From: Synechococcus sp. NOUM97013 | GTDB lineage: Bacteria > Cyanobacteriota > Cyanobacteriia > PCC-6307 > Cyanobiaceae | Direction: 5' to 3' | Assembly (NCBI RefSeq): GCF_014279815.1 | Contig: NZ_CP047941.1 | Coordinates: forward strand, 2,046,001 to 2,110,000 | DNA: 64,000 bases | Shown here: positions 43,928 through 52,640 of the stretch, one piece after another | Layout: every line of letters begins with the position of its first letter | How positions within the stretch are numbered: position 1 is the stretch's first letter | Made by a program: the position numbers and the translations under genes | The notes under the pieces: generated by a model | What the model was told of the DNA's origin: nothing | What the model saw: only the letters and a program-made list of their open reading frames with translations | Databases searched by the model: none

Positions 43928-46015
43928 GTGACCACGAAACCCTTGAATGAACCTAAATTCGACCGCAAGCAAGCGCAGTGGCACTCAGTGGATCAACAGA
44001 CCATTAAGGAGCTCTCATCCACTGGACGCCATCAAGAATGCCTACAGGCTTGCCAACAGCTTCTCCAGAGCGAACCCGAAAGCCTAGTTCCGTGGAAGTA
44101 CGCAGGCAAATCACTTCTTGCCCTGGGGCAATTTGAAAAAGCTCAACAGTGCTTAGCCAAAGCTCATCAGATCGACAATAAAGACCCCGAGATCGTCAAA
44201 GACATTGGAAATATATTTAACGCCGTACAAAACGACGCGGAAGCAATAAGACTCTACAAAGAAGCACTTTCAATCGACCAGAATTACGCACCAGCAATTA
44301 ACAACCTTGGCTTGATTGCTAAACAACAGGGCAACTTAGTCGCCGCCGGACAATTAGTTAAAAGAGCATGTGATATTGATCAATCATTCGCCCCATACCA
44401 CATGAATCTGGGCGGCATCTACAAAGACCTCGGCAACCTCGATCAGGCTCTTGCCTCCACTCTCAAATCACTCGAGCTCAATCCTGATAACCCCGATGCC
44501 CTCATCAACCTAGGCGGCATCTACAAAGACCTCGGCAACCTCGATCAGGCTCTTGCCTCCACTCTCAAATCACTCGAGCTCAATCCTGATAACCCCACTG
44601 CCCACATGAACCTGGGCGGCATCTACAAAAACCTCGGCAACCTCGATCAGGCTCTTGCCTCTACTCTCAAATCACTCGAGCTCAATCCTGATAACCCCGA
44701 TGCCCACATGAACCTAGGCGGCATCTACAAAGACCTCGGCAACCTCGATCAGGCTCTTGCCTCCACTCTCAAATCACTCAAGCTCAATCCTGATAACCCA
44801 GATGCCCTAATCAACCTGAGCGGCATCTACAAAGACCTCGGCAACCTCGATCAGGCTCTTGCCTCCACTCTCAAATCACTCGAGCTCAAACCTCGAGGAT
44901 CAGCAGCATTATGCAAACTTGGTCTAATTAAGATGGCACTAGCGCAGACCGAAGAAGCCAAAAAATATCTATTTGACTCGATTGCATGCAACACTCAAGA
45001 GTGCGAAGCGTACTTTGCATTAAGCCAGATAATAGAAACAGCAAAAGACGCAGAGGGACTCATTGAATCCACCAAACAAATCAAAACATCACATCTCACT
45101 CCGAGGACAAGAACATTTATTGAATTTGCACTATCAAACTGTCTCCACAAACTCAAAAAATACGACCAAGCCGCTAAGCACTTGAAGGCAGCAAATTATA
45201 ATAAGCTGACAGTATTTCCGTCCGATGCCAGCAGACTTCAACAAGCAATAGCACTCAGCATTTCACGCTCCGACCCCACCGAAAAATCAGCGATCAATAC
45301 GAATTACGGCAAGGATAGAATTTTTATTATTGGCATGCCCAGAAGCGGCTCCACTCTGTTGGAAACAATATTGAGCATGAATCCAAAGATCAAAGACCTA
45401 GGGGAGAGTAGATCCCTTGAAAAAGCGATAGCAAAGATCCAACAACAGAAAGGATGCAAATCTGATCATCAAGATCTTAATGAGGTATATTCCCAGCTGG
45501 AGCCCATCAACAACACCCAGCACAAATACACAACTGACAAACAATTATACAATTTTATTTACATTAATTGGATTACTGCGCATATGCCTTCAGCCAAGAT
45601 TATTCACTGTCGCAGAAATCCAATGGACAATATCCTTTCGATGTATAGAAGCAATCTGACGACTGGAAATAATTACACCGCAAACCTGGAAGACTCAGCA
45701 AAAGTACTTGTGGCACAGGAGAAAGCAATACAAATTAACAAGAAAAGATATCCTGAAAAAATATTCACTTTTGACTACGACCAATTTGTCAACGCACCCG
45801 AGGACAACCTACGGAAACTTCTAAGATGGCTAGATCTAGATTTCGACGATAACTATCTCCACCCCGAGAAAAGCACGAGAAGCGTCAACACAGCGAGCGT
45901 TATACAAGCCAGGAAGCCAATTAGAAACAAATCAGTAGGCGGATGGAAAAACTACGAAACCCTACTAAAACCTGCGCTTAAACTTATTCAAGAAAGCGGA
46001 GTTAAAATAGACTAA
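43928..46015 (+). CDS. TPR-repeat sulfotransferase
   Basis: 695 residues, GTG start at 43928. Residues about 25-440 are tetratricopeptide repeats. Five of them (159-328) are almost identical 34-residue units of the type LGGIYKDLGNLDQALASTLK. The C-terminal third is a PAPS-dependent sulfotransferase: 5'-phosphosulfate loop FIIGMPRSGSTLLETIL (about 466) and 3'-phosphate motif IIHCRRNPMDNILSMYRSN (about 555). The layout is common in marine picocyanobacterial islands and is thought to modify surface glycans or proteins. Codon use is AT-rich outside the repeats, so it was acquired horizontally. It follows the PLD-like gene by 36 bases. Confidence 0.9.
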   Translation: MTTKPLNEPKFDRKQAQWHSVDQQTIKELSSTGRHQECLQACQQLLQSEPESLVPWKYAGKSLLALGQFEKAQQCLAKAHQIDNKDPEIVKDIGNIFNAVQNDAEAIRLYKEALSIDQNYAPAINNLGLIAKQQGNLVAAGQLVKRACDIDQSFAPYHMNLGGIYKDLGNLDQALASTLKSLELNPDNPDALINLGGIYKDLGNLDQALASTLKSLELNPDNPTAHMNLGGIYKNLGNLDQALASTLKSLELNPDNPDAHMNLGGIYKDLGNLDQALASTLKSLKLNPDNPDALINLSGIYKDLGNLDQALASTLKSLELKPRGSAALCKLGLIKMALAQTEEAKKYLFDSIACNTQECEAYFALSQIIETAKDAEGLIESTKQIKTSHLTPRTRTFIEFALSNCLHKLKKYDQAAKHLKAANYNKLTVFPSDASRLQQAIALSISRSDPTEKSAINTNYGKDRIFIIGMPRSGSTLLETILSMNPKIKDLGESRSLEKAIAKIQQQKGCKSDHQDLNEVYSQLEPINNTQHKYTTDKQLYNFIYINWITAHMPSAKIIHCRRNPMDNILSMYRSNLTTGNNYTANLEDSAKVLVAQEKAIQINKKRYPEKIFTFDYDQFVNAPEDNLRKLLRWLDLDFDDNYLHPEKSTRSVNTASVIQARKPIRNKSVGGWKNYETLLKPALKLIQESGVKID
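44402..44911 (+). repeat. Five tandem 102-bp units (one TPR each)
   Basis: Units begin at 44402, 44504, 44606, 44708 and 44810. They are nearly identical at the DNA level, including synonymous positions (for example GGCGGCATCTACAAAGACCT recurs), which points to recent expansion or gene conversion. Copy number is expected to vary between strains. Confidence 0.93.
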
Positions 46016-46082
46016 AACAATAATTAACCACCCAGCATTACAGAATAATATCCTACTGCGAGCCTTGGTTGGCCATTAGATC

Positions 46083-46346
46083 TCAACGAAACCTTTTCTT
46101 CCTCTCTGAGACATAGAACATTCCTACTGTCTCATTGAGAATGAAATCTATGGATCCATAACGAGAGTTCTTTCTCAGCATCTCCTTGAGCAGAGCCTCA
46201 CTCTTCTTATCTAACTTAATATTCATCGTCTTGGAAAGTGCTTGAAGCACAAATCTTCCATTGCCACCTTTTAATATCCAGACCTTGTCAATCTGGTCTT
46301 GCGCATCAAGACTTCCTGCATCTGACGAAACGCATTTACTTCTCAT
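46083..46346 (-). CDS. Island hypothetical protein, 87 residues
   Basis: The frame from ATG 46346 contains a better-looking core from an internal ATG at 46223. That core reads MNIKLDKKSEALLKEMLRK and SRYGSIDFILNETVGMFYVS, a strand followed by two helices that resembles a ribbon-helix-helix antitoxin-type protein. The resemblance is weak and no toxin partner is evident. It is in the AT-rich island, convergent with the sulfotransferase. Confidence 0.4.
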   Translation of the reverse strand: MRSKCVSSDAGSLDAQDQIDKVWILKGGNGRFVLQALSKTMNIKLDKKSEALLKEMLRKNSRYGSIDFILNETVGMFYVSERKKRFR

Positions 46347-46755
46347 CTATTGAAGGAGACATTCGTAGAGGGGGTCTTAGTGATATACATAGTTCTGAAT
46401 AGAAAAGATTGTGATGTCGGCTGATCATGGATCTAGCTGGACCTATGAGAGTGAAGCCTCTGGCAAAAAGCACACTTGAGTTCTTGAAAACATTTGAATC
46501 TATTTATATGATTTCCACCTTAAAACCAATCACTTTTGAATCAAAAATTACTCCAAAGAGGACTCAAGCGCACTTAAAGCGGAAGCAGTGCGGAGTCAAA
46601 GCTCAATAGCCATGATCCAATCGATTCATACTCAAAGGAGTCTTGAATGTGAATTTCCTATACCTTCACCACTATGTATAAGAGTTTTCAGTCAGAAACA
46701 GTTATGCGTAGCCTGTTGTCATATTCAACTGAGGTGTATTTCTAGGGGATAAGGA
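46347..46755. other. AT-rich stretch with no convincing gene
   Basis: A 60-codon plus-strand frame at 46427-46609 (MDLAGPMRVKPLAKSTLEFL) lacks a ribosome binding site and similarity to anything I know. I otherwise see nothing here. It is probably non-coding or decayed island DNA. Confidence 0.4.
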
Positions 46756-47193
46756 CTACTGGTGCTCATCACCATGGATTCTTCGATTACCCCTGTAAAG
46801 ATGTCTCGGTAGATGCTGTGACCTCCAGAGAGCATCAGAGATGCCCCTCTGAGGTGGAAGGCGAGTAACCCTCTCCTCATCACCACAAGCATCAACAGCC
46901 CCTGGAGAGGGCACCTCTAAGACCTCAGATGTAGGCAGCAGTAGGTGAGCTGCATGCTCCCTCACGAAGTCCAGCAAGGTCGTTGTCATGCCACAGCGAT
47001 GCCACTTGAGCCTCCATCGACCTGGAGATCCTTTCTCAGGATGGAGATGCCCCTTGTGGACGTAGCCAGGGATATGACCGTCGTGTTGACAGTAGGGGCA
47101 CCGAAAGCGATACACCCCACTGTCAGTCTTTCTCCAACCCAGATGCTGCAAGGTCACTGTGAGACCCTGCAGCAGTTGCTCTGGGGAGTGCAT
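46756..47193 (-). CDS. Zinc-ribbon protein, possibly primase-like
   Basis: 145 residues from ATG 47193, preceded by CTGAGGTCTC. RFRCPYCQHDGHIPGYVHKG and RWRLKWHRCGMTTTLLDFVR give a Cys-x2-Cys ... His/Cys pattern with the layout of CHC2-type primase zinc ribbons (compare the T7 primase N terminus). There is no catalytic TOPRIM or polymerase domain, so it is either truncated or a free-standing DNA-binding module. The tail (SQHLPRHLYRGNRRIHG) is basic. It is the last gene of a three-gene minus-strand set. Confidence 0.5.
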   Translation of the reverse strand: MHSPEQLLQGLTVTLQHLGWRKTDSGVYRFRCPYCQHDGHIPGYVHKGHLHPEKGSPGRWRLKWHRCGMTTTLLDFVREHAAHLLLPTSEVLEVPSPGAVDACGDEERVTRLPPQRGISDALWRSQHLPRHLYRGNRRIHGDEHQ

Positions 47194-47204
47194 GAGACCT
47201 CAGG

Positions 47205-47369
47205 TCAAAGACCGAGCTTTACCTTCAGACCCTTGTACTCATCAAGATCAGCCTGAGAAGGGGCAGCCTCCAGATGGTTGGAGATGGCTTCTTCCACAGC
47301 CTCCTGATCGCCATCACTCCAAGTGACACTGAGAAAAACGAGGATTCCAGCCGTCCCCAATCCCCGCAT
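47205..47369 (-). CDS. 54-residue island protein
   Basis: The ATG at 47369 opens 54 codons to TGA 47205-47207. It starts with a hydrophobic segment (MRGLGTAGILVFLSVTW) and continues SDGDQEAVEEAISNHLEAAP, then QADLDEYKGLKVKLGL. The acidic helical second half looks genuinely coding. It overlaps the end of the upstream gene by 56 bases and ends 11 bases before the zinc-ribbon gene. The alternative is the shifted C terminus of the upstream gene. Confidence 0.5.
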   Translation of the reverse strand: MRGLGTAGILVFLSVTWSDGDQEAVEEAISNHLEAAPSQADLDEYKGLKVKLGL

Positions 47370-47706
47370 AATCGCCTGAAATCAAATCATCAAAGAGGCT
47401 CTGGCATTCCCGTTCTTTCAAGACCTCTTCAGAGACATAGTTAATGCACTCCCATTCACTCTTAGGCTGAAGGTTGGGGCTGGTTGTCCACACCTCCATC
47501 TCGCCAGTGGAATTGCAAGGGAAAGAGTTATTCGCTTCAAGAAGCTCGTTCAAAATCAGGGGATCAACGTATTGATGCTCAGGGAGAAAGACATAGCCGC
47601 TGTCGTATTCAGCAGCCATGGACTGGACATAAAAGATTTCAAACTTGGACTTTACAGACATGGATAAGAGTATGCGATTGATGTGGCTTTTCTCGGTGTT
47701 TCTCAC
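47314..47706 (-). CDS. Island hypothetical protein, 130 residues
   Basis: Acidic, soluble protein: FEIFYVQSMAAEYDSGYVFL, PLILNELLEANNSFPCNSTG, VSEEVLKERECQSLFDDLIS. A start at the ATG near 47661 (MSVKSKFEIFYVQ) is likelier than 47706, because a T-rich region precedes it. No family recognised. First of three minus-strand frames that look like one transcript. Confidence 0.5.
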   Translation of the reverse strand: MRNTEKSHINRILLSMSVKSKFEIFYVQSMAAEYDSGYVFLPEHQYVDPLILNELLEANNSFPCNSTGEMEVWTTSPNLQPKSEWECINYVSEEVLKERECQSLFDDLISGDYAGIGDGWNPRFSQCHLE

Positions 47707-48033
47707 CGCTAGGGTTTAGAGACGGTTTATCGTCTTCGCCAGAGCAAACATGCAGTGGCGAGTATTTTATTTTCGGATCGCAGAGAAGGCGTCCTGCCCT
47801 CGTTTCGAAATACATATTATAAGGCAGTCAGAAACCAGAACTACCTAGAGTGCGCACTTCATCTTTACAGCATATTTAGACATAAAAATCAGTTCATATA
47901 AACCAGTTATACCAATGGCTCTGGAGCATGAAACCAGCAATCTCAAGCCCCCTGATATAGCCCCAAAAATTGGCACACACCCTGCCTTAAAAGCGAGCAG
48001 AAGCACCCTCCAGGAGGAGGACTAATCAAATCA
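47707..48033. other. Intergenic island DNA, nothing firm
   Basis: It contains only a 36-codon plus-strand frame (47915-48025, MALEHETSNLKPPDIAPKIG) that may be chance, and AT-rich stretches that could hold the promoter of the minus-strand genes below 47706. No RNA structure stood out. Confidence 0.35.
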
Positions 48034-48201
48034 TTAGCGGCTCATCTTATCTCGCTTACACTCCTGCTGATGCCTTCTATAGATCTTGGCTGAATACAAA
48101 CCAAGGACACCCTCCATAGAGCAGGCAATGACGTCTCCGCAATGAGGGCATCTGAATTTCTCCCTGCTTTCCTCAATCTACTGATGCTTGCTCTGACTCA
48201 C
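48034..48201 (-). pseudogene. Small zinc-finger gene with one in-frame TAG
   Basis: A GTG at 48199-48201 overlaps the integrase stop by one base. It opens 55 codons to TAA 48034-48036, interrupted only at codon 8 by TAG (48178-48180). After the stop it reads IEESREKFRCPHCGDVIACS and then IYRRHQQECKRDKMSR. The FRCPHCG...C pattern plus His-x4-Cys suggests a Cys/His zinc finger, as in proteins that accompany integrases. There is no later good start, so it is a pseudogene unless the TAG is read through. Confidence 0.55.
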
Positions 48202-49262
48202 TATTTCGGCACCTTGACCCGTCCCGTTGGCTTCGCATAGGTCCTGAGCAGCTCCCCCGTGCGATGTCCTGCAACTGCTGCCAAATCAGCGGGGCTATTC
48301 TCCAGTGCCAGGGCATGATTCAGAAACGAGTGCTTTTGGGCATACAGACGCCTTGGAGCTAATCCCACACGTCGCTGCGAGCGCTTCCAGACCTTCTCTA
48401 ACCCTGAGTCATACAGATGCCCATGGGTCCTTGGCGTCACAAACACCAAGCCATCTTTCGTGTTCAGTCCCAGGCACTGCATGGTCTCTCTGTGCTTCCT
48501 CAGCACCTCAACGACCTGCTGACCTAACGGCACCACCCGAGCCTTGCCTGTCTTGGTGCCTGACCAAAGTCTTAGATGCGTAGCAGTGCCATCACGCCTC
48601 AACGTCTTGCTGATCAGCAGCTCCCCTTCATCCAGGCGCACACAGTCCTAGGTCAGACCAATCACTTCTGCATTCCTGAGCCCTGTGCTCAACCACAGGG
48701 CAAAGCAGGGGTAAAACCACTCCTCATTGCTTGTGAGATCGTCCAGCACTTTCTTGATCTCCTCCCGACTAAGTACTTCCTCTTCCACTGACCTTGCTGG
48801 CACCTTCACCTGGACCAACCGCAATGCCTTATTGCCTGGTTGCACAGATCGAATCGTGCTGAGGATCCTGGACTGAGTGGATGCAGCCAAACCCTCTGCC
48901 TTCATCCATGCAAGGAAGCGATCAACCTGGGCTCTGGTCCTGATCGGCAAGCCAAACCTCTTCGCTTACCGATAGGCATGAGTGACCCTTGCCTGCTTCT
49001 TCTCCTCTGCCAGTGACCTAAGAGCATCGAGCAAATCCTGATCTCGACCCTCCACCAGTGGGCGATATCGATTCAGAGCTAGGTCTAAATCGCCCTGCTG
49101 GGCATCCCGCCAGATCTCAGCGCAGATGGCTTGTGCCCTGGCTTGGGCGACTGGATCTTCAAAACGACCAGGGCGATTGATGAAATGGTCCCGCCCATCG
49201 AGCCTCAACCTGACTTGGAGAGCACCGTTGTTGTCCCTCACCCTCGGCGGCTTCTTCAGCAT
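48201..49262 (-). pseudogene. Tyrosine recombinase (integrase) with two in-frame stops
   Basis: One reading frame of 353 codons from ATG 49262, broken only by TAA at 48966-48968 and TAG at 48648-48650; no frameshift. N-terminal arm and core-binding part: LRLDGRDHFINRPGRFEDPV and RTRAQVDRFLAWMKAEGLAA. Catalytic part: LWLSTGLRNAEVIGLT (first Arg), then after the TAG DCVRLDEGELLISKTLRRDG and GKARVVPLGQQVVEVL. Box II reads YAQKHSFLNHALALENSPAD, with Lys where the second Arg is expected, and AGHRTGELLRTYAKPTGR has the His-Arg and Tyr. The TAG probably replaces a Trp codon. It sits beside the right att-like repeat. Confidence 0.85.
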
Positions 49263-49460
49263 CCCTCTCCCCTACATGGGATTCGGGCTTAGAGCTGACA
49301 CCCTCAAAAGCCAAGCCAGATCCATTATTTAGTAGCCCTTCGTAGCCCTAGGGCGTCTCATCACGAGATCCAGCGCCTTTCTGGCCTGGGTATTGGCTTA
49401 TGGGCGCGGGAGAGTCCTGAGCGCCCCTGAGCGGTTCCTTCAAAAACACTGCACATCAAT

Positions 49461-49759
49461 GCATCGGCACACCAAGACTGGCCCGCGGCGACAAGCTCCA
49501 CCACAAGTTCGCCGTCATTGATCACAAAACAGTGATCACAGGATCCTTCAACTGGTCGCCCTCAGCTGCTCACACCAACGATGAAACCCTGCTGGTGATT
49601 CATTCACCCCAACTCGCCAAACACTTCACCCGAGAGATGGATCGTCTCTGGCGAGGGGCGGAACTGGGCGTCAATTCGCGCATTCGCAAAAAACTTGAAC
49701 GGCAACGCGCCAAGTGCGGCAGTGGAGAGCAAAGGCCAGCAATCACCTCAGATTCATGA
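49461..49759 (+). pseudogene. Detached 3' fragment of the PLD-like gene
   Basis: It encodes the last HKD motif (HHKFAVIDHKTVITGSFNWS) and the C terminus, without the rest of the protein. 49481-49602 is identical to the intact gene. The region after it matches with many substitutions (for example SPQLAKHFTREMDRLWRGAE). It is most simply the original gene end, displaced when the island integrated. Confidence 0.8.
49481..49602 (+). repeat. Right 122-bp direct repeat bracketing the island
   Basis: Identical to 43631-43752. It marks the right boundary of the integrated element, about 220 bases from the integrase start. Confidence 0.8.
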
Positions 49760-49889
49760 AGAGAAATCGGTTTCGATCGATCAATGGCAACATCCGCTCA
49801 GCTCCAACTTGATCCGCTGCAGGCGAGGCGTTGGGCAACCCAATGCCGATCGTCGACCGGCATGCCGATCGGGTCAGAATGCTCATGCA

Positions 49890-50276
49890 ATGACTGATTC
49901 ACTCTCCGTGAGATTGCCGCTGTCCCTCTTGGGGCTTGCCCTGTTGCTGCCTCCAGCGGCCTTCACGCAGGTCAAGACCGTCCCCCTGCCCACGCAAGAA
50001 GAGATGCGGTCGCTGCAATTGCTCGCCTACAGCTGCTCGCGGGAGAACGACCTCAGCAGCTGCGATCAGACCCGGAGCATTGCGGATCCACTGATGGATC
50101 ACCCGCGGCTGCCAGCTGCCTGTAAGGACACGCTCTGGGAATTGATCCAGGCCTCTCAGGTGGCCAGCAGCAACAGCTTTCAACGGCGGGACAGCATTGA
50201 TCGTCCAGCCCGTCGACTCACTGTGGTCTGCGCGAAGGCTCCAGCACCGGCACCAAAAGAGCCCACACGAACATGA
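49890..50276 (+). CDS. Secreted hypothetical protein with four cysteines
   Basis: 128 residues from ATG 49890, which starts a proper signal peptide (VRLPLSLLGLALLLPPAAFT). The same frame is open upstream into the PLD fragment but is not coding there. The mature part is helical with Cys in AYSCSRENDLSSCDQTRSIA, PAACKDTLWELIQASQ and LTVVCAKAPA, suggesting two disulfides. The tail is Pro/Ala rich. No family recognised. Confidence 0.65.
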   Translation: MTDSLSVRLPLSLLGLALLLPPAAFTQVKTVPLPTQEEMRSLQLLAYSCSRENDLSSCDQTRSIADPLMDHPRLPAACKDTLWELIQASQVASSNSFQRRDSIDRPARRLTVVCAKAPAPAPKEPTRT

Positions 50277-50288
50277 AGCTCTTCGGAC

Positions 50289-50531
50289 TCAATCCCAATC
50301 GAAACTGAAGCGTTGCCCTGGGAGCAAGCGCTCCACTTCATCGCGAACCTGCTGCATCAGCTCACTGCTCAACGCAGGATGCTCACGCAGTTCACGGGTC
50401 AATTCGTTCACGTCATCAGCTGTTAAGCCGTGGCTTGAGACCATTGACTCCAATCGTTGACGGACATGGGCGAGGAGCTCTTGTTGCTCCTGAGAGAGAG
50501 GTACTGCATTGGGGCGATTGATCTCCATCAC
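50289..50531 (-). CDS. 80-residue helical hypothetical protein
   Basis: MMEINRPNAVPLSQEQQELL, then HVRQRLESMVSSHGLTADDV and NELTRELREHPALSSELMQQ: a soluble all-helical protein. Two adjacent ATGs, of which the second (50528) is equally good. It is convergent with the secreted gene 13 bases away. Function unknown. Confidence 0.6.
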   Translation of the reverse strand: MMEINRPNAVPLSQEQQELLAHVRQRLESMVSSHGLTADDVNELTRELREHPALSSELMQQVRDEVERLLPGQRFSFDWD

Positions 50532-50584
50532 AACTCAGCCGACGCGATGAGCAAAAGGTAGCTGCGACAAGTGGTTGCCCCTAA

Positions 50585-52300
<1,716 letters not shown>

Positions 52301-52318
52301 TCACCGCATCCACCCTGG

Positions 52319-52354
52319 CAGGGAGGTGATTCGTCTATTGACGAGGCCTCCCTG
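52319..52354. terminator. Hairpin between convergent pgm and the following minus-strand gene
   Basis: CAGGGAGG (52319-52326) pairs with CCTCCCTG (52347-52354), with an inner GTC/GAC stem. No T run on either side. It overlaps the last codons of the minus-strand gene. It could stop transcription weakly or stabilise both 3' ends. Confidence 0.4.
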
Positions 52355-52640
52355 GCATTGACTTGCTCGTGCGGTACTCCTCTTCGGGCGCACTCTCCTG
52401 CAGCTGACGCATGCTCTCAATCGAGGCACTGAAGAGAGCGGTCGAAGAGATCACGACCCCATAGAGGTAATGGAGCCGTGTGTGGCGAATGGTCGCAGGT
52501 GTGTTGCGGATGAAGGTGTCGAGAAAAATCGACAGCACCACACCGATTCCCGCACCAATGAATGTGAACCAAAGCACCTTGAAGCCGTTGAAATCAGAAG
52601 GCTTGTGGGTGTCAGCCCCAGGTCGAACCCGCTGTGTCAT
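52335..52640 (-). CDS. Hypothetical membrane protein linked to the RND pump
   Basis: 101 residues. Two hydrophobic segments: FKVLWFTFIGAGIGVVLSIF and LHYLYGVVISSTALFSASIE, with a basic loop between (RNTPATIRHTR). The start overlaps the RND transporter stop by 4 bases, so it is translationally coupled to the pump. No family recognised. Confidence 0.6.
   Translation of the reverse strand: MTQRVRPGADTHKPSDFNGFKVLWFTFIGAGIGVVLSIFLDTFIRNTPATIRHTRLHYLYGVVISSTALFSASIESMRQLQESAPEEEYRTSKSMPGRPRQ

Larger units (their letters stand above)
43631..49602. mobile_element. Integrated genomic island with degenerate tyrosine integrase
   Basis: About 5.85 kb between two 122-bp direct repeats. Contents: TPR-sulfotransferase (plus), several small minus-strand genes including a zinc-ribbon protein, a zinc-finger remnant, and a tyrosine integrase next to the right repeat, the usual position for an element's recombinase. 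The interior is visibly more AT-rich than the flanks. Integrase and zinc-finger gene carry in-frame stops, so the element is probably no longer mobile. Confidence 0.75.

Noticed and set aside
44402-44911. Possible CRISPR array
   Set aside because: Regular 102-bp units without spacers; they are in-frame TPR codons inside the sulfotransferase gene.
46427-46609. 60-codon plus-strand frame in the island
   Set aside because: No ribosome binding site and no protein-like pattern; AT-rich DNA of this kind gives such frames by chance.
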